Below, piece after piece: positions 57,895 to 64,000 of a stretch of 64,000 nucleotides of DNA (the first letter of the stretch is position 1; the number at the start of each line of letters is the position of its first letter). The notes under the pieces are model-generated. The model saw only the letters and a program-made list of their open reading frames with translations, was not told the origin of the DNA and made no database searches. Both the position numbers and the translations under genes were made by a program. The DNA comes from Evernia prunastri (taxonomy: Eukaryota > Ascomycota > Lecanoromycetes > Lecanorales > Parmeliaceae), in the NCBI GenBank assembly GCA_003184365.1, contig NKYR01000063.1:1-64000 (forward strand). Reading direction: 5' to 3'.

Positions 57895-60800
57895 AACATG
57901 GGTCATCGTGCATGCACGATTACCTCGAAACGAAACGATCCGGGGCTTCGGACTTATAACGGTGCGTCGCACAGCTGGCCACAAGATCTCGAGAGCAACC
58001 AAATTGTGACGAGGAGCATGGCCGTGCAGATTGCTGAAGAGCTGGAGCTGCTGCCGGAGGCATTGGAAGGATTGTCGGCGCACCAGGACCAAGGGTAGTC
58101 ATGATCCAGGGCTTTCGAAGCTTCCGAGGGCTCGCATAGTCAGCTACGCAGTTACGGCACGCGTGTACGACGAGGTGCTGAAGAGACTCGATGGCTGCCT
58201 CGCCTTTTGCAGAATTGGTGGGGGGTGGGGATGAAGGGGCTGGCAGTATTGAGATTTGAGAGGTGCCGTATGGAGAGATAGGTCCTCGGACACGCGCAGA
58301 TATGGCATCTGTGGCATCTACGGCTACAGGCTCCATCAAGAACACAATTTCCCAGTGCTAAGGTAGTGAAGAATCGTAGATACTCTACCCACACTTCAAC
58401 AGAAACAAGCTCTCCTAATCCCAAGTCTCCTTTTCCTCCTACCGAATCTCGCCCACCCGCACTCGGAGAACCCCACGCTCAAAGTCCACATAGATCACCT
58501 CCTTCTACCATAAACCACTATCGGTCATAAGCTCGACGCCCAGGCAATCCCATTCTCCGAACCCCGTCCAACCATCGCTGCCGCAGGCGGTATACCCGCA
58601 AATGCAGAGACCAGCACAGAACCGCCTCGCGTCTGTCCGTGTGACTCAACCAGCGGATGCTGGCTCATGTACATACACCCTTCCGCACATGTCTTCTTAG
58701 CCCCCTTCCCCTCTTCTCCCAAGTCCCAACACCTCTACGCGGGCACGCATGCTCCGCCCACCTGCTCCCTCCTCTAACCCCCATCTCCTCTCAACGCAAT
58801 CCGTCCATATCGCCATACGTCCTGCCTGCATCTCCCCACCCCAGCTCCACGCTCCATGACCATGAACGTTCTCCCACCTTCATCCAAGCACACGTACGTG
58901 CGCGTATGTGGCCAAAAGCAGTCCGCTCGAAAGGTGTTGTCGAGCAGAAGGGAGCAGAGTCAGCATTTTGGCCCGCTCTCTTCCTTTTAGCTTGCTTTTA
59001 GTGGCGCTGAGGATGGCGAGAGGAGGGTGGTCTCTTCGCCGCACTTGTACCATTTCAAAGTGGGGATGAAACAGTGCAGGAGTAGTCGTGGATCTGTTTG
59101 CATGCTCCGTGCTCCGGACATGCCCAGGATGGCTTCCTGTCCTTTCATGGGACGCGGTGATTCATCACACCAGTCTCTAGTTGCGTCAAATGAAAATTCC
59201 AATTGACCCAGCGGTTTGGGAGTGAACAGCATGCATGTTTGTGGCGTCTTTCGCGGGTGGAGGCCTGAAGATAGCGCCAAGACCAAGGATGGGTTTGGAT
59301 AGGGGCTCGCTTAGCTTTCGACCAGTTTCCTCGCGGAAGAGGAAACAGAAAAGGGACGTATGAACAAAAGAGAGGACAAGGAACATTAGAAGAGGGAAAG
59401 AAGATGCTTCAGGTTATCAATTAGCCCCGTATTCTTCAATATCAAAAATAATGGATTGTGGTTAATATAACCTAGTAGCACATCCCCATATTAGAAAAAG
59501 ATGGCTCAGTGGTGCAGCGGTTGGAGACCGGTTTCTGCCCACTGGCCACCGGTGGTCCAGCAGTCGCCCGGGCTAGAGATACAGCTCTCAATGATCCCGG
59601 GTCCTGACGCGCACAGGTGCCGACATAGTGAAAAATAGCCATCAGACTCCTTAGCCTATTTTCCTGGCTCGCTTGAACCTGCTCTCACCTGGAATGGTGT
59701 TTGCGGCTGGGCGAGACTCGTTTTGCTCTTTTGAATTCCTGGATATGGCAAGTGCAACTCATGGCCGATGTTCGAGACTGACTCCGAGCCCACCTCCCCC
59801 ACCCCCTTTTTTTTTTTTTTTTTTTTTTTCTCCTCTCTCTCTCTCAAAGGGTGCTCCAGCTCGGCGAGTGAGAATCGTAGATCTTGATGGCAGTAGAAAG
59901 GCCCACGAGGGTATCTTTTTTACCGTCATATATGTGATATGTGTTGGTGGACCAAAGAGCCGGCGTAGAGAGCCAGTTCGAAGGATTGGCAGCACCCAGC
60001 CCAAACCAAGCCCCTCTTAAACACCAAAACATTCTAATGTAGAGCGTAGGACAGCAAAACTTTAAGGCAAGCTTCTGACTCTACTGTGTCTAAGTAGACA
60101 GTGCTATTGTCACAAGATCTTCCTCTTTTCGATCTCGGACCACAAAAGGGGCTTGCCAAGCTTGGCGCCAGTGCAGCGCAAGAAGCTCTCACATCTTCAA
60201 AATTCGTCTCTGCAGCCCTGTAAAAATTATAAAAAGGGAGAGGTTCAAGAGATGGTCAGGTTGAAGTGCCGACAGGCCAGAAAAATCCATAGTGGTGTTG
60301 TGTTTTCGCTCTGTGAGCGGAGAAAGGCTCGCTTAGCCAAGATTCGCAACCAGCGCAGCACAGAAGGTACCCCCTTCTCAACATTCCCCAAACCTCTAAA
60401 AATTTGGCAAAAGGAGCGGACGGATTCCGTAGGATGGCCCCTCCTCTTTTGCGGTACTCATCGCGCCTGCCTGGACTAAAGGTAAAAGTGTGCTGGACAT
60501 CCTCGAACTCAGTAGGAGCAGAAAGGGCTTAGCGCGGTATAGGAAATTACAGGGTTCCATGTCCCTCCTCTTGACACTGTAGTATGCATTGATACCGAAG
60601 TATGCATTCAAAAAATGGCATAAACTTAATGTAAGCTTGACTGAGGCTTTGTGGAATTCAGGCTGAAGCCGGGTCGGCCTTCCAATCCACCGTACTCAAA
60701 GGGAATGCAAAGCTACTTTCTCCTAAGATCAGTCCGAGCCGGTTGGTTCTCATGTACCACCGTTGATTCTATCATCGAGCTTTCTGACCTAATGCCCGAA

Positions 60801-61076
60801 GACAAACAAATCCTGCTATTGTAATATACTATGTCAGAGCAATCAGCAAAATACTTCACACAGGATACGCCGACGCATTCATACCTTCATCCATGCAAGC
60901 AGCACAGTCCGCAGCGACAACTCAATCAATGCTTTGAGGGGCATCAGGGCCCCGAACCCAGCATAGTGCGACGTCAGTATTGATGATAAGCATGGCGGCT
61001 GGGCATGTCGCTTATATTGTCTGCTTTTAGCGTTGCGGACTGCCACTAGATGCGAAGAGCGACGGAGGATAACACC
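57895..61076. other. Long gene-poor region
   Basis: Over 3 kb without a convincing gene. It contains a pol III/SINE-like segment (59500-59829). Frames of 60-110 codons at 58150-58420, 58660-59000 and 60150-60480 are rich in rare combinations and lack domain-like sequence, and several start at non-ATG codons. Confidence 0.5.
59500..59829 (+). mobile_element. tRNA-derived SINE-like element (tentative)
   Basis: The segment starts with GATGGCTCAGTGGTGCAGCG, which resembles a tRNA 5' end with an A-box. Later segments (GATCCCGGGTCC near 59597; GTTCGAGACTG near 59770) could be B-box remnants. The segment ends in 23 T (59807-59829), a strong pol III stop or an oligo-T tail. No full tRNA cloverleaf can be folded by eye, and no target-site duplication was found. 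Confidence 0.35.
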
Positions 61077-62135
61077 TCACTCTGGCTCTTGACCTTTCCA
61101 CTTCTCTTTCACTGCAGTAACATCGAAGCCACAAGCTCCAGCTTTGCTGACAATACTATTAGCTTTCCCAACGACTGGCGCATCGATCATCTTTCCGTCC
61201 AGCGTCCACGCGCCTCTCCCCTGCTCGTTAGCTTTCGAGTCTGCGATCACTATCCTGACGGCCCACGTCACTTCATCTTCACTCGGAGCAAAAGCCTTCT
61301 GTGCGATCGCGACCTGGTCCGGGTGAATGCATTGCTTGCCGTTGAAGCCCAGACCTTTTCCTCCGAGACACTCCTCTTCCATCACTCTGCGACCTTCTTC
61401 ACCTTTGTAAGAAGTACAGACAAGGTCAATCGTAGAGAGCAACTCATGCGCACGACAAGCAGTCGCAATAGCAGACCTCGCATAGAGGAACTCAGTCAGA
61501 GAGGGCGTGCGAGTCAGCGAAAGATCCAGAGCAAAGTCTTCAGCAGCGAAGATCAGGCCATCAAGCTGGGCGACCGCCTCGCATATTTCACGTAAATTTG
61601 AAATCGCTTTGGCAGATTCAACAAGAGCAAGGAATTTAATTTGACGGGGTGCAGATTCCTCAGGACCAGTGAATGTTCGCTTGTGATTGACGAAGTCAGC
61701 AACCCACTTGAGGTCTGAGCTGGAATTCACTTTCGGGATCACGATTGTATCAAGGTATGGCGCATTACACTGAGGTCCGTCAATTGCTGAAGGGTTTGTA
61801 GATCATTGAGCTGCCGTACCACTGCTTCGATGTCATCGGCTTCGTAACCAGTCCCAACAGCGTTGATTCGAACGGCGCACTCTTTGATACCATCTGCACG
61901 AGGCTGCTCCAGGAACTTCCGGATGTTGAATCTAGCTTCGGCCTTCTTGTTGGAAGTAACGGAGTCTTCAAGATCATAGGCCACACAATCAGCGGTCAGA
62001 CCCCGAGACTTGTCGAGCATCTTGTGCGATGATCCAGGGACTGAGAGGTTTTGAGCCTTATGTCCGAACTTTACTGTAGTACAATAGCATACCATAGAGC
62101 AGAGCTCGTCTGACCGCCGTTCTGAGAGCAGACAT
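61077..62135 (-). CDS. Citrate lyase beta-like protein (CLYBL/HpcH aldolase family)
   Basis: Exons 62135-62093, 62040-61820 and 61769-61077 give 318 residues. The start MSALRTAVRRALLYVPGSSH contains the family block RxxLYVPGSS created by intron 1. Further motifs: AYDLEDSV, RINAVGTGYEADDIEAV, TIVIPKVNSSSDL, FLALVESAKAI, GLIFAAEDFALDL and GLGFNGKQCIHPDQV, the last a hallmark of the citE/malyl-CoA lyase group. Mg-binding acidic residues (Glu in LVES; Asp in AAEDF) are present. In animals CLYBL is mitochondrial and cleaves citramalyl-CoA; whether the fungal protein does so is inference. The basic N-terminus could be a short targeting sequence. The donor of intron 2 (GTACGG) is less standard. Confidence 0.87.
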
Positions 62136-63374
62136 TCTACTCGTTGACTTGTGCAGAAATACTAAATTTGCAAACCGGAACGCACAATCACTTTTCTCGG
62201 ACAGATTCTGAACAGCACTGTGATAAGGCAGACGCCGAATCGCCTGTCTCATTTAAATTTCGTACTCGTACTCAGCATTTCGCCTCGGAAGGGAGGTTAT
62301 CTAGCCCTAGATCTAGACCAAGGTAGTCATGATAACGATGGTACCTTATAGGAAAGACCTGATTCTTACGAACGGTTGTCAAATGGTTTTTGTACCCCAA
62401 CGGTATAGACATGCTTTGAATTAGTGAAAACAGTATTTAAACTATTCAAAAACTTTCACTATTTGAAATTTTCAATGACTAAAAAATGAAAACTGTTTTT
62501 AATTATCAATGAAATATATATGACAGATTTTTTCAACGATTCTAATTATCTTGACGGTTGATTCTCACAGACTGAAGTGTATATATATACTATCAATTAT
62601 GTGATTTAAGGTTAAGCGAGAGACTCGGAATCTCTGTCTACTTTCTTACATCAACGTCGCAAAGAAGAAGACTTCAGAATCAATCGATTCAGACGATTTC
62701 CTCGCGGGGGTGCACTTCCGGGATATGACGGGGGTTGTTGTGGAAGGGTGAAGGGTGGAGGATGGGGCGTAGGGGGTGTGTGAGGAGAGTGGTAGCTATA
62801 CTATTGTGGACCCTGGAAATTTTGAATACACGCTAAGCTTACCGAAATACATGATTTCATAGATCAAATCTAATAGTTCAGAAGGCATAGAAGGAGACAA
62901 TCACGGAAACAATAGCGGCAGACTGAAAGAGAACGGAAGTGACAGTGGTTTGTGGCAACAACTTGACAGTCAAAGACTAAGAGTTGACAACAATGATAAC
63001 ACGAGAGGATAAGTTGAAGTTTTTGTCCGAAAGGTTTCTTCAGCGCTACAAATATTCGAGGAACTCCCTGATTAGTAAAGTAGTTTACTAGATAGGCGTA
63101 TTAAGCAATCAATCAATCAATCTAATAGTTCAACTTTTTTTCAATGGTAGGAAACCGAAAACGTTTCGTAATCTAAATCATGTACAAATGGATCCCGTCA
63201 TTACCACTATTCCAGCTTATTAATCATGTGTGAACCATGTCTAAACCGTTTCTAATAATCAGGTTTGGCCCATAAGGTAGAGTTGCCACTGTTCTGCCAA
63301 TGGTTTACTCATATACCCTCTTTTAGAGTGCTTTCATTGCACAATTCCTCAGACTACTCTACATCTAGAGTTCA
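62136..63374. other. AT-rich intergenic region
   Basis: No gene. 62390-62560 is AT-rich with near-repeats (GAAAACAGTATTTAA and GAAAACTGTTTTTAA), and a G-rich stretch lies at 62705-62800. The 13-base word AATCTAATAGTTC occurs near 62867 and again near 63118. A CAATCAATC microsatellite lies near 63105. Confidence 0.5.
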
Positions 63375-63959
63375 ATGCCTTCCGTAATCCAAGCAGCCTT
63401 TTTCTTGGAAGCCCTCTCCAATGTCTCTGCCATCGTCTCCCTCATATTCTTACCCGAGCAAACCCTCAGCCGTGCTCTCACTACAAACGCTCCGTATTCA
63501 GCCGCTGAGCTGAACCGAACCGCAACGCTACTAGCCCGCTGCGTAGGCGTCCTCATCTTTGCTCTTACACCACAGCTACTACTCGCGTTACCAGACTCCA
63601 AAGATTGCGTTGGAAAACGGAAGCAAGTTTACTGGACATTAGGCTTGGGAGAAGCAGGTCTTATCCCGTTGTTTTTATGGGAAGCGTTCAGAGCTACAGA
63701 TCAGGCCAAGCTTGAATGGCGAGGGGGCTTGTCGAGAAAAACCGCGTTGCTGTGTGCGGGCATATTGGTCCTACCTTTGGGTTGGAGAGCGTTCGTCTTC
63801 GGGTGGAAGGAGCATTGGTTTGGACCTGAAGGCGGTCATGGACACGAAAAGCGAACATCAGCGGAAGGCGGTCATGGACAAGAAAAGCCAAGCTCAGGAG
63901 ACCAGAGAGATGCAGATGATCTGGTCAGGAGATGGAGTTTAGGACGGAAAGAGCAGTGA
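63375..63959 (+). CDS. Small integral membrane protein, unknown function
   Basis: A single exon of 194 residues starting MPSVIQAAFFLEALSNVSAI. About four hydrophobic segments can be seen (near 5-30, 50-72, 85-105 and 122-142), then WKEHWFG and a polar tail. The tail has two copies of a 12-residue unit, EGGHGHEKRTSA and EGGHGQEKPSSG, from a tandem DNA duplication near 63825-63895. I do not recognise a named family; its layout is like other small fungal multi-pass proteins. The stop TGA at 63957 is inside the window, so it is complete if the first ATG is right. Confidence 0.75.
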   Translation: MPSVIQAAFFLEALSNVSAIVSLIFLPEQTLSRALTTNAPYSAAELNRTATLLARCVGVLIFALTPQLLLALPDSKDCVGKRKQVYWTLGLGEAGLIPLFLWEAFRATDQAKLEWRGGLSRKTALLCAGILVLPLGWRAFVFGWKEHWFGPEGGHGHEKRTSAEGGHGQEKPSSGDQRDADDLVRRWSLGRKEQ

Positions 63960-64000
63960 AAGCTTCTTCGACGAATGGTGACTGAGAGATCTATGCGTCA

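Noticed and set aside
60153..60479. Frame of 108 codons in the 57.9-61.1 kb gene-poor region
   Set aside because: It starts at TTG, is rich in Lys/Arg without domain pattern, and has no splice-supported extension.
43138..64000. CRISPR arrays, prokaryotic operons or phage-like modules
   Set aside because: None are expected in fungal nuclear DNA, and no regularly spaced repeats or bacterial-type genes were seen anywhere in the window.

Overview
The window is nuclear DNA of a filamentous ascomycete (Pezizomycotina). Genes are interrupted by short GT-AG introns of about 46-80 bases, reading frames sit on both strands without operons, and several families are typical of these fungi (6-MSA-type polyketide synthase, Zn2Cys6 regulator with a fungal transcription-factor domain, DUF3807, DUF3659 repeat protein, Pal1, Caf120). 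The class cannot be fixed by eye; Leotiomycetes is only a guess. Two runs of N (14716-14719 and 41060-41072) show this is a draft scaffold, and the second gap has nearly identical sequence on both sides.

Layout. 1-10.6 kb is the accessory part: a partially reducing polyketide synthase of the 6-methylsalicylic-acid-synthase type (KS-AT-TH/DH-KR-ACP, 1793 residues after splicing) faces a convergent Zn2Cys6 regulator whose frame is broken by two bases. A repeat of 170-195 bases lies on each side of the synthase in opposite orientation. No tailoring enzymes are visible inside the window.

10.6-33.6 kb is mostly core genes: an unknown protein whose start codon may be made by splicing (12.4-13.8 kb), mitochondrial ribosome recycling factor, the ribosome-associated Hsp70 Ssb, an Rsc4-type tandem bromodomain protein, Cks1, a DsbA-fold protein, TFIID subunit Taf2, a DUF3807 protein and an IQM-like calmodulin-binding protein.

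35.5-40.4 kb holds a 1608-residue protein with an acidic LEA-like region, 13 repeats of about 64 residues (DUF3659 type) and a Gly/Leu-rich tail. This is the most unusual coding sequence here. 41.5-51.3 kb carries a choline/ethanolamine phosphotransferase, a 254-base MITE-like element, the U6 processing exonuclease Usb1, a frameshifted gene relic, a secreted, probably GPI-anchored S41 peptidase and Pal1. 51.8-64 kb carries Caf120, a small NTF2-like protein, a long gene-poor stretch with a SINE-like element, a citrate-lyase-beta-like enzyme and a small membrane protein.

The core genes serve separate cell functions (transcription, translation, cell cycle, lipid synthesis, RNA processing, morphology) and show no sign of acting as a cluster. 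The only likely functional pair is the polyketide synthase and the neighbouring regulator. All exon borders were set by eye from splice signals and frame, so those with confidence below about 0.8 need transcript support.
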